Shown here one piece after another: positions 36,120 through 46,946 of a stretch of 48,236 nucleotides of DNA (its first letter is position 1; each line of letters opens with the position of its first letter). The notes under the pieces were generated by a model. That model was not told the origin of the DNA and made no database searches. It saw only the letters and a program-made list of their open reading frames with translations. The DNA is from Oxalobacter formigenes. Its GTDB lineage: Bacteria; Pseudomonadota; Gammaproteobacteria; Burkholderiales; Burkholderiaceae_D. The stretch spans positions 1-48,236 of the forward strand of contig JAMPAN010000008.1 in the NCBI GenBank assembly GCA_023667225.1. The letters are read 5' to 3'. The position numbers and the translations under genes were made by a program.

Positions 36120-37286
36120 ATGTCCAATAATTATCTTTTTACTTCGGAATCGGTATCAGAAGGCCATCCAGACAAGGTGGCCGACCAGATATCGGACAGT
36201 ATTCTGGATGCGATTCTTGCCCAGGATCCTGTTGCCCGTGTAGCGGCTGAAACGCTGTGCAATACCGGCCTGGTTATTCTTGCCGGTGAAATTACGACTT
36301 CTGCCAATGTTGATTATATTGATGTCGCGCGCGACACCATCAAACGAATCGGCTATGACAACAATGATTATGGTATTGACCATCGCGGCTGCGCTGTTTT
36401 GGTCGCTTATGACCGCCAGTCTCCGGATATTGCTCAGGGCGTGAATGAAGGCAGCGGCATTGATCTGGATCAGGGCGCAGGGGATCAGGGCCTGATGTTT
36501 GGCTATGCCTGTGACGAGACGCCGGAACTGATGCCGGCAGCAATTCATTATGCCCATCGCCTTGTTGAACGGCAATCCCAGTTGAGAAAGGACGGGCGTC
36601 TTCCCTGGCTGCGGCCGGATGCCAAATCCCAGGTGACGCTGCGTTATGTGGATGGCAAGCCTGTTGGTGCGGAAACGATTGTGCTTTCTACCCAGCATGC
36701 GCCAGAGATGGCGCACAAGCAGATTGAGGAAGCGGTTATTGAGGAAATTATCAAGAAGGTTATGCCGCCTGAGTGGCTGAAAGATACCCGTTATCTGGTG
36801 AATCCGACAGGCCGGTTTGTTGTTGGCGGCCCGATGGGAGATTGCGGCCTGACTGGCCGCAAGATTATTGTCGATACCTATGGCGGTACCTGTCCGCATG
36901 GCGGCGGCGCTTTTTCCGGCAAGGATCCGAGCAAGGTGGATCGTTCCGCAGCCTATGCCGCACGGTATGTTGCCAAGAATATCGTTGCGGCAGGCCTGGC
37001 AAGCCAGTGCCAGATTCAGGTCAGCTACGCTATTGGCGTTGCGCGCCCCATCAATATTACGGTCAATACACGGGGAACCGGCGTTATTGCCGATGAGAAA
37101 ATTGCCGCGCTGGTGCAGGACCATTTTGATCTGCGCCCGAAAGGTATTGTGCAAATGCTGGATTTGCTCAAGCCGCGTTACAGCAAGACGGCCGCTTATG
37201 GACACTTTGGCCGCGAAGAACCAGAGTTTACCTGGGAACGGACGGACAAAGCGGCGGTATTGCGTGCTGCAGCCGGACTGAAGTGA
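36120..37286 (+). CDS. metK: S-adenosylmethionine synthetase
   Basis: MetK makes S-adenosylmethionine from methionine and ATP. The 388-residue product has [19 protein letters not shown] at the start, the [13 protein letters not shown] hexapeptide region, and [19 protein letters not shown], the family signatures. The length is normal. AGGGAG lies 10 bases ahead of the ATG. A bidirectional terminator follows the stop by 15 bp. Confidence 0.98.
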   Translation: MSNNYLFTSESVSEGHPDKVADQISDSILDAILAQDPVARVAAETLCNTGLVILAGEITTSANVDYIDVARDTIKRIGYDNNDYGIDHRGCAVLVAYDRQSPDIAQGVNEGSGIDLDQGAGDQGLMFGYACDETPELMPAAIHYAHRLVERQSQLRKDGRLPWLRPDAKSQVTLRYVDGKPVGAETIVLSTQHAPEMAHKQIEEAVIEEIIKKVMPPEWLKDTRYLVNPTGRFVVGGPMGDCGLTGRKIIVDTYGGTCPHGGGAFSGKDPSKVDRSAAYAARYVAKNIVAAGLASQCQIQVSYAIGVARPINITVNTRGTGVIADEKIAALVQDHFDLRPKGIVQMLDLLKPRYSKTAAYGHFGREEPEFTWERTDKAAVLRAAAGLK

Positions 37287-37301
37287 TCTTGTCTGGTTTA
37301 C

Positions 37302-37331
37302 AAAAAGGCCGGTCTGAAAACCGGCCTTTTT
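37302..37331. terminator. Bidirectional terminator between metK and gph
   Basis: AAAAAGGCCGGT and ACCGGCCTTTTT form a perfect stem around a 6-base loop, with A and T runs built into the arms. It can end metK transcripts rightward and gph transcripts leftward. Confidence 0.92.
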
Positions 37332-37356
37332 TGTTGGCATGGCAGAGAAATTGGCG

Positions 37357-38025
37357 TTACAGGCGGCAGAGGCGTCCGGCAATTTGCCCAGGTGTTTCGG
37401 CAATCCAGTCGGCTTGCCATGAGTCTGTTTTGGTTCCATATCCCCAATCGGCAGCGATGGCGATGGTTCCTGCTGCTTTTCCGGCCTGTATGTCGCGCGG
37501 GTCATCACCAATGAACCAGCATGTTTGCGGAGCGACGCCAATTTGTCTTGCTGCTTCAAGCACGGGTTCGGGATGGGGTTTGGGATGGGGTGTGGTATCG
37601 CCGGAAATGATGCAGGCGGCTTTTTCAAGTCCAATAGCCTTGACCAGGGGCAGGGTTAATTGTTTTCTTTTATTGGTAACGATTCCCCAGGGGATGCGCT
37701 GTGTATGGAGTAAATCCAGCAGTTCTGTTATGCCGTCAAAAAGTGTGCTTTTAACGGCAGAAGCACCGGCATAGTACCGGATAAAGGCATCGGCCAGTTC
37801 GGGGTAGCCGGTGTGGGTAGCGGCTATGCCAAAGGCAGCACGGATGAGTCCCGGCGCACCGGTAGAGGCAACGCAGCGCAGTTGTTCGTAAGGGGTTGGT
37901 TCAATGCCATGGTCAGCCTGAACGCGGTGGATGGCGGCAGCCAGATCGGGCGCAGAATCTACCAGTGTGCCGTCCAGGTCAAACAGGATGGCATGGGGAA
38001 GCTGTGTGTGATATGGGGTGTTCAC
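37357..38025 (-). CDS. gph: Phosphoglycolate phosphatase, HAD family
   Basis: Gph dephosphorylates 2-phosphoglycolate arising from DNA repair or oxygenation reactions. The 222-residue product has the HAD nucleophile in LFDLDGTLVDSAPDLA, motif II/III in GIVTNKRKQLT, and the acidic pair in FIGDDPRDIQAGKAAG. It lies 22 bp after ubiG, and the ubiG-gph order is conserved in proteobacteria. Related HAD phosphatases differ in substrate, so the name relies on both context and sequence. Confidence 0.9.
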   Translation of the reverse strand: MNTPYHTQLPHAILFDLDGTLVDSAPDLAAAIHRVQADHGIEPTPYEQLRCVASTGAPGLIRAAFGIAATHTGYPELADAFIRYYAGASAVKSTLFDGITELLDLLHTQRIPWGIVTNKRKQLTLPLVKAIGLEKAACIISGDTTPHPKPHPEPVLEAARQIGVAPQTCWFIGDDPRDIQAGKAAGTIAIAADWGYGTKTDSWQADWIAETPGQIAGRLCRL

Positions 38026-38047
38026 GGGTTTGTCGGTGGCGTAAGGT

Positions 38048-38740
38048 TCAGAGAGGACGGCAGGCTGTCATATAGTTGACACTGACGTCCTGCGAAAGGT
38101 GAAATTGCCAGGCTGCCAGGCTGCCGGTTATGCCGGTTATGGCCGTAACGGTCATGCCGGCCTGCCGGATGAATTGCGACAGTTCTGCCGGGGACAGGAA
38201 GCGGTCGTACCGGTGGGTACCTTTGGGCAAAAGACCCAGTACATATTCCGCACCGGCAATGGCATAGAGAAAGGATTTCAGTGTACGGTTCAATGTTGCA
38301 AAATAAACGGTGCCATTGGGTTTAACCAGGCGGGCGGCAGCAGAAACGATGGATGCAGGATCCGGCACATGTTCCAGCATTTCCAGGCAGGCGACGATAT
38401 CGTAGGCGGCCGGGGTTTTCTGTGCCAGCGTTTCTGCCGATATCAGCCGGTAATCAACCGGCAGGCCGGATGTTTCCATGTGAATACAGGCTGCCTGGAG
38501 GGCCTGGGGCGCCAGGTCAATGCCGGTTACTTTTGCGCCGCGTTTTGCCAGTGCTTCGCTTAAAATGCCGCCGCCGCAGCCGATATCCAGCACTTTTTTC
38601 CCGCGCAGAGAAGAGAGATTTTCCATCCATTGCAGGCGCAGCGGGTTAAGTTCGTGCAGAAATCGGAAAGTACCCTGCCGGTTCCACCACGCATCGGGGG
38701 AAGCGTTGAATTTCATCAGTTCTGCCTGATCAGCGTTCAT
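38048..38740 (-). CDS. ubiG: Ubiquinone biosynthesis O-methyltransferase
   Basis: UbiG carries out both O-methylations of ubiquinone synthesis using S-adenosylmethionine. The 230-residue product has FNASPDAWWNRQGTFRFLHELNP-type start, the SAM-binding VLDIGCGGGILSEALA, and CLEMLEHVPDP. The ATG at 38740 gives the usual N terminus; a longer in-frame start is less likely. It lies between the ompA-like gene and gph. It implies that the organism can make ubiquinone. Confidence 0.95.
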   Translation of the reverse strand: MNADQAELMKFNASPDAWWNRQGTFRFLHELNPLRLQWMENLSSLRGKKVLDIGCGGGILSEALAKRGAKVTGIDLAPQALQAACIHMETSGLPVDYRLISAETLAQKTPAAYDIVACLEMLEHVPDPASIVSAAARLVKPNGTVYFATLNRTLKSFLYAIAGAEYVLGLLPKGTHRYDRFLSPAELSQFIRQAGMTVTAITGITGSLAAWQFHLSQDVSVNYMTACRPL

Positions 38741-38814
38741 GAGCCAAGCATAACACAGCAAAAAGGAAGGAGACAGGGTGAAGGCTGATTTTGGCGGTTT
38801 CCTGGAAAAGGCAA

Positions 38815-38842
38815 TAAAAAACCCCCGCTTTTAAGCGGGGGT
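38815..38842 (-). terminator. Intrinsic terminator of the ompA-like gene
   Basis: ACCCCCGCTT and AAGCGGGGGT form a perfect 10-bp stem with a 2-base centre (in RNA the AT-rich inner pairs open into the loop). A T run follows on the leftward strand, 17 bp past the ompA-like stop. Confidence 0.9.
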
Positions 38843-38859
38843 GGGAAAGTCATGAAAAA

Positions 38860-39483
38860 TTATGACTGGGCAGCAGCGCGGTTGGCAACGACTTCAAGTT
38901 CCACGCGGCGGTTTTTAGCACGGCCTTCGCGGGTTTTGTTGTTGCCGATCGGCTGGGCTTCGCCTTTGCCTTCGGTATAGACTTTTTGCGGGTCAACGCC
39001 TTTGGAGACCAGGTAAGCCTTGACAGCTTCGGCCCGGCGTTCGGAAAGTTTCAGGTTGTAGGCTTCAGCGCCAACGGAGTCGGTATGGCCGACAGCAACA
39101 ACAACTTCAACATCCATGTTTTGCAGACCGGCAACGATTTCATCCAGTTTGGCTTTACCTTCCGGTTTCAGGGTTGCTTTGTCGAAATCAAAGAAGGCAT
39201 CAGCTGCGTAGGTGACTTTTTCGGAAGTCGGAACCGGTGCGGCAGCAACAGGAGCCGGAGCCGGTTTGACCAGCGGGCCGTCACAGCCCGGAACAGCATC
39301 GGCAGGCGTCCAGTAACCGGTATGCCAGCACAGGCCGGTTGCATTACGGACAATAACGCCGTTAGCGGTTTGGGCATAGGCACTATAGGGCTTGTTGGCC
39401 ATAAACTCTTGTGCTGTTTGTGCCGAGGCGGAAACAGCAACCACTGCGGATGCAGCGAAAAGAACTTTAAGCAATTTATTCAT
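38860..39483 (-). CDS. OmpA-family outer membrane protein
   Basis: The 207-residue product has a signal peptide (KVLFAASAVVAVSASAQ), a short N-terminal region with NATGLCWHTGYWTPADAVPGC, a proline/alanine linker (APAPVAAAPVP), and a C-terminal OmpA domain. That domain has FFDFDKATLKPEGKAKLDE, GHTDSVGAEAYN and NRRVELEV, which bind peptidoglycan. There is no large N-terminal beta-barrel as in E. coli OmpA, so it probably links the envelope as a short OmpA-like protein. GAGGATAG precedes the ATG at 39483. Confidence 0.9.
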   Translation of the reverse strand: MNKLLKVLFAASAVVAVSASAQTAQEFMANKPYSAYAQTANGVIVRNATGLCWHTGYWTPADAVPGCDGPLVKPAPAPVAAAPVPTSEKVTYAADAFFDFDKATLKPEGKAKLDEIVAGLQNMDVEVVVAVGHTDSVGAEAYNLKLSERRAEAVKAYLVSKGVDPQKVYTEGKGEAQPIGNNKTREGRAKNRRVELEVVANRAAAQS

Positions 39484-39967
39484 AACTATCCTCTTGGTTG
39501 AGATGTCCGCAGCAGGCTGCGCATCCATAGTCTTACTTCACGATAACAAAAAAACTGATACTCGCATTGTTCGGTCTGGCGAATGATGCGTCTACCATAT
39601 TCTGACATATCGCCGACATTTGAACAGCTTAATACGCTCAAACTATTTTGGTTTTTTCCAATTTGAGGAATTTTTGTTGCATTTTCACAACCTGCTTTCC
39701 GCCCGATGGAAAAACATCAATGTGATGAGCGTTTCCGATGATAGCAAAATGAATCATGTTTGCAAGACGGATGAGCGTTTCTGAGGCATTTTTACGCGGT
39801 ATAGGCCTAAAGAGGCGACGGGAGGTTTTTATTGGCGGGCCTGATGTGCCTAAAAGGACGGGCAGCTTTCGCCGCATGGTAAAATATTCATTTTTCTAAA
39901 GAGATCAATTCCGCTGATGCGGCCGCAGGCGGTGTAGGGCGGTTTTTTCTGCCGGAGCAGCTATTTC
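39484..39967. other. Divergent ompA-like/gyrA intergenic region
   Basis: These 484 bp hold the promoters of the ompA-like gene (leftward) and gyrA (rightward), but I could not assign clear -35/-10 pairs. TAAAAT at 39880-39885 is a -10 candidate for gyrA without a good -35. An imperfect hairpin (CTCAAA...TTTGAG) lies around 39630-39665. Short leftward and rightward frames here have no recognisable protein features. It is AT-rich compared with its neighbours. A small RNA is possible but unsupported. Confidence 0.35.
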
Positions 39968-42601
39968 ATGGAAACATTCGCAAAAGAGACCATTTCAATT
40001 TCCCTTGAAGAGGAAATGCGCAAAAGTTATCTGGATTATGCCATGAGCGTTATTGTGGGACGCGCGCTTCCGGATGTGCGGGATGGTTTGAAGCCGGTAC
40101 ACCGCCGTGTGCTTTTTGCCATGCATGAGATGAATAATGTATGGAACCGGCCTTATGTCAAATGCGCCCGTGTTGTTGGCGAGGTGATGGGCAAGTATCA
40201 CCCGCATGGCGATGCGGCTATTTACGATACGCTGGTGCGCATGGCGCAGGATTTTTCCATGCGTTATCCCCTGGTTGACGGACAGGGAAATTTTGGGTCG
40301 GTTGATGGAGACAGCGCTGCCGCCATGCGTTATACCGAGTGCCGCCTGGATCGCATAGCAGGCACGATGCTGGCCGATATTGACAAGGAAACGGTTGATT
40401 TTGTCCCCAATTATGACGGAAAGGAAGAGGAGCCGGCCGTGTTGCCGACCCGTATTCCCTGTCTTTTGGTGAACGGTTCGTCCGGCATTGCTGTGGGGAT
40501 GGCGACCAATATTCCTCCGCACAATATCCGGGAGGTGGTGGATGCGGCATTGCATTTGCTGAAGAATCCGGAATGTTCTGTTGATGAGCTGATTGCTTTT
40601 GTTCCTGCGCCGGATTTTCCTACCGGAGGCATTATTTATGGGCTTTCCGGCGTGCATGACGGTTACCGTACCGGCCGGGGCCGGGTGGTTATGCGTGCCA
40701 AGACGCATTTTGAAAATATCGGCAAGGACGGGCGCTCTGCTATTGTGATTGATGAGCTGCCGTATCAGGTTAACAAGAAGTCTCTTCTGGAGCGTATTGC
40801 CGAGCATGTGCGTGAAAAGCGTATTGAGGGGATTACGGATATTCGGGATGAATCGGACAAGTCCGGTATGCGGGTGGTGATTGAGCTTCGGCGCAATGAG
40901 ATGCCAGAGGTGGTGTTGAATAACCTCTACAAGCAGACCCAGCTGCAGGATACCTTCGGCCTGAATATGGTTGCCCTGGTGGACGGCCAGCCCAGGCTGC
41001 TGAATTTGCGGCAGATGCTGGAATGTTTTTTGTCGCACCGGCGCGAAGTGGTGACCCGGCGGACGGTTTTTGAGCTTCGCCGGGCGCGCGAGCGGGGGCA
41101 TGTACTGGAAGGGCTGGCTGTTGCCTTGGCCAATATTGATGAGTTTATTGCCATTATCCGCGCGGCCCCGACGCCGCCGGTTGCGCGCGAGGAACTGATG
41201 TCCCGCTCCTGGGATTCTTCTCTTGTGCGCGATATGCTTGCCAGGGCAGGGCAGGGGAATGAAGGCGGCGCTGCTGCCTTTAGGCCGGAGAATCTGGCAG
41301 AGGGGTTTGGCATTCAGGCAGACGGCCTGTACCGGCTTTCCGAAGAACAGGCGCAGGAGATTCTTCAGATGCGCCTGCAACGGTTGACCGGGCTGGAGCA
41401 GGATCGTATTTTGGGCGAGTATCGCGAGGTGATGGCGAGAATTGCCGAGCTGCTTGATATTTTGGCCAAGCCCGAACGGGTGCTGGCTATTATTGAGACG
41501 GAACTTCGTGAGGTTGCGGGCGAATATGGCGCAGAAAGCAAGGATGCGCGCCGTTCCGAGATTGAACAGAATGCGTTTGACCTGGAAACGGAAGATTTGA
41601 TTGCACCGCAGGATATGGTGGTGACGCTTTCCAATACCGGTTATATCAAATCCCAGCCGCTGTCTGAGTACCGTGCGCAACGGCGCGGCGGCCGCGGGAG
41701 ACAGGCTGCTGCCAAGCGGGAAGATGACTGGATTGACCAGATGTTTGTAGCCAATACCCATGATTTTATCCTGTGTTTTTCCGATCGGGGACGGGTGTAC
41801 TGGCTGAAGGTGTGGGAGGTGCCGCAGGGGTCGCGTAATGCCCGCGGCAAGCCGATTGTCAATATGTTCCCGCTGCAGGATGGCGAAAAGATTACGGTTA
41901 TTTTGCCGTTGTCCGGCGAAAACCGGCATTTCCCCGATGACCATTATGTCTTTATGGCAACCAGTTTGGGAACGGTGAAGAAAACGCCGCTGACGGATTT
42001 TAGCAATCCGCGCAAGACGGGCATTATTGCTGTCGGACTGGATGAGGGGGATTTCCTGATTGGCGCGGCGCTGACGGATGGCAAGCATGATGTGATGCTT
42101 TTTTCGGATGCCGGCAAGGCGGTTCGTTTTGATGAGAACGATGTGCGTCCGATGGGGCGGGCCGCCAGAGGGGTGCGCGGCATGAATCTGGATGATGATC
42201 ACCGGGTAATTGCCATGCTGGTGGCGGAAGATGAAAACCAGTCTGTTTTGACGGCGACGGAAAATGGTTTTGGCAAGCGTACGCCGATTGCGGAATATAC
42301 CCGTCATGGCCGCGGCAGCAAAGGCATGATTGCTATTCAGACAACCGAGCGTAACGGCAAGGTGGTTGCCGCAACGCTGGTGGATGAAAAAGATGAAATT
42401 ATGCTGATTACAACAGGGGGTGTCCTTATCCGGACGCGTGTTGCTGAAATACGGGAGATGGGGCGCGCCACGCAGGGGGTTACGTTGATTGCTGTTGAGG
42501 ATGGCGCCAATCTTAGCGGCCTTCAGCGTATTATGGATACGGATGTTGATGATGCCGGGCAGGCGGACAGCGGGGAAAACGTGCCGGACGATAAAGCCTG
42601 A
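39968..42601 (+). CDS. gyrA: DNA gyrase subunit A
   Basis: GyrA breaks and rejoins DNA to introduce negative supercoils together with GyrB. The 877-residue product has the catalytic tyrosine Y122 in AAMRYTECR and the GyrA box in QRRGGRG, which separates it from topoisomerase IV ParC. The C-terminal beta-pinwheel repeats are present (about 540-850). In the quinolone-determining region it reads [10 protein letters not shown]: alanine occupies position 83, serine in E. coli, while D87 is kept. Its stop overlaps the serC start by one base. Confidence 0.98.
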   Translation: METFAKETISISLEEEMRKSYLDYAMSVIVGRALPDVRDGLKPVHRRVLFAMHEMNNVWNRPYVKCARVVGEVMGKYHPHGDAAIYDTLVRMAQDFSMRYPLVDGQGNFGSVDGDSAAAMRYTECRLDRIAGTMLADIDKETVDFVPNYDGKEEEPAVLPTRIPCLLVNGSSGIAVGMATNIPPHNIREVVDAALHLLKNPECSVDELIAFVPAPDFPTGGIIYGLSGVHDGYRTGRGRVVMRAKTHFENIGKDGRSAIVIDELPYQVNKKSLLERIAEHVREKRIEGITDIRDESDKSGMRVVIELRRNEMPEVVLNNLYKQTQLQDTFGLNMVALVDGQPRLLNLRQMLECFLSHRREVVTRRTVFELRRARERGHVLEGLAVALANIDEFIAIIRAAPTPPVAREELMSRSWDSSLVRDMLARAGQGNEGGAAAFRPENLAEGFGIQADGLYRLSEEQAQEILQMRLQRLTGLEQDRILGEYREVMARIAELLDILAKPERVLAIIETELREVAGEYGAESKDARRSEIEQNAFDLETEDLIAPQDMVVTLSNTGYIKSQPLSEYRAQRRGGRGRQAAAKREDDWIDQMFVANTHDFILCFSDRGRVYWLKVWEVPQGSRNARGKPIVNMFPLQDGEKITVILPLSGENRHFPDDHYVFMATSLGTVKKTPLTDFSNPRKTGIIAVGLDEGDFLIGAALTDGKHDVMLFSDAGKAVRFDENDVRPMGRAARGVRGMNLDDDHRVIAMLVAEDENQSVLTATENGFGKRTPIAEYTRHGRGSKGMIAIQTTERNGKVVAATLVDEKDEIMLITTGGVLIRTRVAEIREMGRATQGVTLIAVEDGANLSGLQRIMDTDVDDAGQADSGENVPDDKA

Positions 42602-43686
42602 TGGGGCGGCCGTTTAATTTTTCTGCCGGGCCGGCTGCCTTGCCGGAGGCAGTGCTAAAGCGTGCCGCTGAAGAAATGCCGGATTGGCAGGGCCGGGGTA
42701 TTTCGGTGATGGAGATGAGTCACCGGAGCGATGGTTTTGCGTCTATCCTGATGCAGGCAGAAGGTGATTTGCGTGAATTGCTTTCTGTTCCTCCTTCTTA
42801 CCGTATCCTGTTTGTTCAGGCCAGCCCGACGGCTTTAAATGCCATTATTCCCATGAATTTGTCCGGGCAATCCGGGCAGACGGTGATTGATTTTGTTCAT
42901 ACCGGCGCATGGTCTGGCAAATCGCTGGCAGAAGCGCGCAAATATGCTGTGGTCAATGTTGCCGCTTCGTCTGAACCGGAGCGGTTTACCCGTATTCCCC
43001 CTGCGGCTGAATGGCGGTTGTCGAAGGATGCGGCTTATGTGCATATTTGCAGCAATGAAACTATCCACGGCAACGAGTTCTTTTTTACGCCGGATACGGG
43101 TTCGGTTCCTCTTGTGGCAGATATGTCGTCTCATATTTTGTCCCGTCCGGTGGATGTGGCGAAATATGGCCTGATTTTTGCCGGCGCACAGAAGAATATG
43201 GGAATGGCGGGTGTTTCTGTTGTGATTGTTCGTGAGGATTTGCTGGGCCATGCGCGGCCTATCTGCCCGTCTGTTTATGATTTCAGTGTGCTGGCAGCGC
43301 AGCATTCTGTACCCAATACGCCGCCTGTTTATGCCATTTATTTGTGCGGGCTGGTTTTCCAGTGGCTGAAGGCGCAGGGCGGCGTTGCCGCAATGGAGGA
43401 AGCGGCTGTGAAGAAATCCGCGCTTTTGTATGATTGTATTGATTCCAGCAGTCTGTTTGTGAACCGGGTTGAAAAATCGTGCCGTTCAAGGATGAATGTG
43501 CCTTTTTTTCTGGATGACGAGAGGCTGAACCGGGCGTTTCTTGACGGGGCCAGGAAAAACGGTTTACTGCAGCTGGAGGGGCATCGCTCTGTAGGCGGTA
43601 TGCGGGCTTCTCTTTATAATGCCATGCCTGTTGCCGGGGTGGAAAACCTGGTAGCTTATATGCGTGAATTTGAACGGGTCAACTAA
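42601..43686 (+). CDS. serC: Phosphoserine aminotransferase
   Basis: SerC is a PLP enzyme that makes phosphoserine and also acts in pyridoxal phosphate synthesis. The 361-residue product has [15 protein letters not shown] at the start, [10 protein letters not shown], and the PLP lysine in [12 protein letters not shown]. The C-terminal [14 protein letters not shown] binds phosphate. It overlaps the gyrA stop by one base (TGATG), indicating coupled translation. The gyrA-serC-pheA order is typical of Burkholderiales. Confidence 0.97.
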   Translation: MGRPFNFSAGPAALPEAVLKRAAEEMPDWQGRGISVMEMSHRSDGFASILMQAEGDLRELLSVPPSYRILFVQASPTALNAIIPMNLSGQSGQTVIDFVHTGAWSGKSLAEARKYAVVNVAASSEPERFTRIPPAAEWRLSKDAAYVHICSNETIHGNEFFFTPDTGSVPLVADMSSHILSRPVDVAKYGLIFAGAQKNMGMAGVSVVIVREDLLGHARPICPSVYDFSVLAAQHSVPNTPPVYAIYLCGLVFQWLKAQGGVAAMEEAAVKKSALLYDCIDSSSLFVNRVEKSCRSRMNVPFFLDDERLNRAFLDGARKNGLLQLEGHRSVGGMRASLYNAMPVAGVENLVAYMREFERVN

Positions 43687-43834
43687 AGGGCAGTAACGCG
43701 GCAGAAGCTGGTTTGTTATGCGGAAAATGGCATACAATACCTGATGATTTTATGCCGGAAATGGAAAAGGCAGGCAAGGGGCGCGCTTTTCTGTTTTAAT
43801 AACGTCTTTTGACTTATTTTTGAATGGTCAGATT

Positions 43835-44905
43835 ATGGAAAAAGAACTGAAACCGTTGCGCGACCAGATTGATGAAATTGACGGACAGTTGCTTGAGCTT
43901 TTGAACCAGCGTGCGAAGCTGGCGAAGGGGGTGGGCAAGCTGAAGTCGGACAGGGATTTGCCTGTTCTCGGGCCGGACCGCGAGGCGCAGGTGCTAAGGG
44001 GGATTGCCGGGCGTAACAAGGGACCGATCAGGACGGAAGACTTGCAGGGTATTTTCCGTGAAATTATGTCGGCTTGCAGAGCGCTTGAAAAACGGGTCAG
44101 CGTGGCTTATCTGGGGCCGCCGGGGACTTATTCCGAACAGGCGGTTTATGCGTATTTTGGCAATGCTGTCGATATGGTTTCCTGCGGTACGATTGATGAG
44201 GTTTTTCGCGCTGCCGAGGCCGGTACGGCTGATTTCGGGATTGTGCCGATTGAAAATTCGGCCGAGGGACCGATTAACCGGACGCTGGATTTGCTCATGC
44301 AGACGCCGCTGACGATAAGCGGCGAGAAATCTTTGCCTATTAACCATAATCTGATGTCGCTGACCGGGAAGATGGAGGGAATTCAGGCTGTTTATGCCCA
44401 TTCCCAGGCGTTGGCGCAGTGCCAGGGCTGGCTGAATCAGTATTGTCCGCATGTGCTTCGCCACGCGGTTTCTTCCAACGGGGAGGCAGCGCGGATTGCC
44501 AGCAAAGATGAAACGGTTGCCGCTATTGCCAGCGAATTGGCAAGTGAGCGTTACGGGTTGCAGATTGTGAATGCGCATATTCAGGATGATCCGCAAAACC
44601 GGACGCGGTTTGCTGTTATCGGTTATCAAAAGACAGATCCCAGTTTTATGGATCAGACATCGCTTGTTCTTTCTGTCCAGAATCAGCCGGGTGCGGTTTA
44701 CCGGCTGCTTGAGCCATTGTCCAAGTACGGGGTTTCCATGACACGTTTTGAATCGCGCCCGGCCCGCACGGGTAATTGGGAGTATTATTTTTTCATGGAT
44801 CTGATCGGGCACGAGAAGGATGAAAAAATGGCGGCGGCCCTGAAGGAATTGCGGGAACGGGCGGCTTACTTCAAGAATCTGGGATCTTATCCCATGGAAT
44901 ATTGA
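43835..44905 (+). CDS. pheA: Chorismate mutase / prephenate dehydratase (P-protein)
   Basis: PheA converts chorismate to prephenate and then to phenylpyruvate for phenylalanine synthesis. The 356-residue product has an AroQ chorismate mutase domain (about 1-90, LRDQIDEIDGQLLELLNQRAKL), a dehydratase domain (YLGPPGTYSEQAVYAYFG, VPIENSAEGPINRTLDLL), and a C-terminal ACT domain (QPGAVYRLLEPLSKYGVSMTRFESRP) for phenylalanine feedback. I chose the ATG at 43835; a TTG at 43820 is in frame. TACAAT at 43733-43738 in the 148-bp gap after serC may be a weak internal promoter. Confidence 0.96.
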   Translation: MEKELKPLRDQIDEIDGQLLELLNQRAKLAKGVGKLKSDRDLPVLGPDREAQVLRGIAGRNKGPIRTEDLQGIFREIMSACRALEKRVSVAYLGPPGTYSEQAVYAYFGNAVDMVSCGTIDEVFRAAEAGTADFGIVPIENSAEGPINRTLDLLMQTPLTISGEKSLPINHNLMSLTGKMEGIQAVYAHSQALAQCQGWLNQYCPHVLRHAVSSNGEAARIASKDETVAAIASELASERYGLQIVNAHIQDDPQNRTRFAVIGYQKTDPSFMDQTSLVLSVQNQPGAVYRLLEPLSKYGVSMTRFESRPARTGNWEYYFFMDLIGHEKDEKMAAALKELRERAAYFKNLGSYPMEY

Positions 44906-44924
44906 CAGAGAAACCGGGAAGATT

Positions 44925-46031
44925 ATGTCATCTTTATTTGGGCCGGAATATGTCCGTGCCATTGCACCTTATCAGGCTGGAAAACCTATTTCCGAGGTAG
45001 CTCGCGAATTTGGTCTGGATGAATCGGGTATTATCAAGCTGGCCTCCAATGAAAATCCGCTGGGTATGCCGGAATCGGCACAAAAGGCTGCGGCCAGGAT
45101 GATGGCGGAAGGCGCGCGCTATCCGGATTCCAATGGATTTATGCTCAAGCGGGCGATTTCCGGTCGTTATGGCATACCGGAAGGCTGGATTACTCTGGGT
45201 AATGGCAGCAATGATATTCTGGAATTGGCAGCTCATGCGCTGGTTTGCCCCGGTGATGCTGTTATGTATGCGCAGCACTCTTTTGCGGTTTATCCGCTGG
45301 TTACGCAGGCTGTGGGCGGCAAGGGTATTTGTGTGCCTTCCAGGAATTACGGACATGATTTGCAGGCCATGCAAAAGGCCATTACGGCAGATACCCGGCT
45401 GATATTCATTGCGAATCCGAATAACCCGACCGGAACTTTTTTGCCGCCGGATGAGATTGAGGCGTTTCTTGGCGCTGTGCCACCGCAGACTGTGGTTGTG
45501 ATGGATGAGGCGTATAACGAGTATCTGGATCCTGCTTTGCAATATGAATCTGCAAGGTGGGTGGAAAAGTATCCCAATCTGCTTGTTTCCCGCACGTTTT
45601 CAAAAATTTATGGTTTGGCTGGTCTGCGTGTCGGTTTTGGTCTTGCGCAGCAGGGAATTACAGATTTGCTCAATCGTGTCAGGCAGCCGTTCAATGTGAA
45701 TGCCATGGCGCAGGCTGCTGCGGTTGCCGCGCTGGAAGACACTGCTTTCCTGGAGAAGAGTGCGAAGCTGAATGCCCAGGGATACCGCCAGTTGATTCGG
45801 GCCTTTGATGAAATGGGGCTGGAATATGTCCCGTCATACGGCAATTTTGTTTTGGTGCGGGTTGGCGATGACGATGGGGCAGGTGCGCGGGTTAATCTGG
45901 CCTTGTTGAAAAAGGGGATTATTGTCCGCCCTGTCGGCGGGTACGGCCTGCCGCAATGGCTGCGCATTACTGTGGGGTTGCCGAAGGAAAATGAGGCGTT
46001 TGTTCTTGCGCTTAAAGAAGCGCTTGCCTGA
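44925..46031 (+). CDS. hisC: Histidinol-phosphate / aromatic aminotransferase
   Basis: This 368-residue class I/II PLP aminotransferase has KLASNENPLGMPESAQKA near the start, NPNNPTGTFLPPDEI, and the PLP lysine in SRTFSKIYGLAGLRVGFG. It belongs to the HisC group. Placed between pheA and tyrA, it is likely the HisC2-type enzyme that also transaminates phenylpyruvate or 4-hydroxyphenylpyruvate. A second histidine-operon hisC elsewhere would support that. It follows pheA by 19 bp. Confidence 0.93.
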   Translation: MSSLFGPEYVRAIAPYQAGKPISEVAREFGLDESGIIKLASNENPLGMPESAQKAAARMMAEGARYPDSNGFMLKRAISGRYGIPEGWITLGNGSNDILELAAHALVCPGDAVMYAQHSFAVYPLVTQAVGGKGICVPSRNYGHDLQAMQKAITADTRLIFIANPNNPTGTFLPPDEIEAFLGAVPPQTVVVMDEAYNEYLDPALQYESARWVEKYPNLLVSRTFSKIYGLAGLRVGFGLAQQGITDLLNRVRQPFNVNAMAQAAAVAALEDTAFLEKSAKLNAQGYRQLIRAFDEMGLEYVPSYGNFVLVRVGDDDGAGARVNLALLKKGIIVRPVGGYGLPQWLRITVGLPKENEAFVLALKEALA

Positions 46032-46946
46032 GTGCAGGATGCGGAAGTGACCAGTTTTCAACATATCCTGCTTATCGGGGTGGGTTTAATCGGCGGTTCT
46101 TTGGCGCTTGCTTTGCGCAAATCTGGTTATGCGGGGCATATTGCCGGGATTGACAGGAGCGAGGAAGCACTGCGCCGTGCGCATGAGCTTGGCCTGATTG
46201 ACGAGGCGGCGGTTTCTTTGGCGGAAGCGGCAAGGCGGGCTGACCTGATTCTTGTTGCTGCCCCCGTAGCCCAGATGGGCGGTATTTTGACTTCTGTCCG
46301 GCCGGTTATCCGTGAAGGCGCGCTTGTTACTGATGTGGGCAGCACAAAATCTGATGTGGTGCAGGCAGCCTATGAGGCGTTGGGGAGCCAAATCGGCTGT
46401 TTTATTCCGGCCCATCCTATTGCCGGCAGGGAAAAAAACGGGCCTGATGCGGCAGTGGATGATTTGTTTTCCGGGAAAAAACTGGTGATTACGCCTTTGC
46501 CTGAAAATACCGGACGGGATATTGACAAGGTTGCTGCGATGTGGAGACAGTGCGGGGCGATTATTCACCTTTTGTCTCCGGAAGATCATGACAATATCTT
46601 TGCGTTAATCAGCCATTTGCCCCATTTGCTTTCTTATGCCCTGGTTGATCAGGCGGCGCGCCATGTCAGGGCGGATTTGATGTTTGAGTATGCTGCCAGC
46701 GGTTTTCGGGATTTTACCCGCATTGCAGGTTCTTCCCCGGAGATGTGGCGGGATATTTCTTTGGCGAATCAAAAGCAGCTTTTGCTGGAGCTGGATGGTT
46801 ATCTGGCAGAGTTGGGCAAGTTGCGCGATATGCTGGCCAGAGGTGACGGGCAGGGGCTGGAAGCGGTTTATACCAGTGCGCAACGGGCCAGAATGAACTG
46901 GATTCATACGATTGAGGCGGCAGAAAAACAGAAAGAGGGCGCATGA
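46032..46946 (+). CDS. tyrA: Prephenate dehydrogenase
   Basis: TyrA oxidatively decarboxylates prephenate (or arogenate) with NAD(P) toward tyrosine. The 304-residue product has the dinucleotide motif [30 protein letters not shown] and the substrate-binding [18 protein letters not shown]. The start given is a GTG directly after the hisC stop. A second in-frame GTG at 46047 has AGGA 7 bases ahead and may be the true start. There is no chorismate mutase fusion. The stop overlaps aroA as ATGA. Confidence 0.95.
   Translation: MQDAEVTSFQHILLIGVGLIGGSLALALRKSGYAGHIAGIDRSEEALRRAHELGLIDEAAVSLAEAARRADLILVAAPVAQMGGILTSVRPVIREGALVTDVGSTKSDVVQAAYEALGSQIGCFIPAHPIAGREKNGPDAAVDDLFSGKKLVITPLPENTGRDIDKVAAMWRQCGAIIHLLSPEDHDNIFALISHLPHLLSYALVDQAARHVRADLMFEYAASGFRDFTRIAGSSPEMWRDISLANQKQLLLELDGYLAELGKLRDMLARGDGQGLEAVYTSAQRARMNWIHTIEAAEKQKEGA

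Noticed and set aside
36156-37634. A 492-codon frame antisense to metK, running across the terminator
   Set aside because: It covers a firm metK and the metK/gph terminator and has no recognisable domain, so it is a shadow.
39995-42307. A 770-codon open frame antisense to gyrA
   Set aside because: It is a codon-usage shadow of gyrA, which has all gyrase motifs. The antisense translation shows no known domain, signal or ribosome-binding site.
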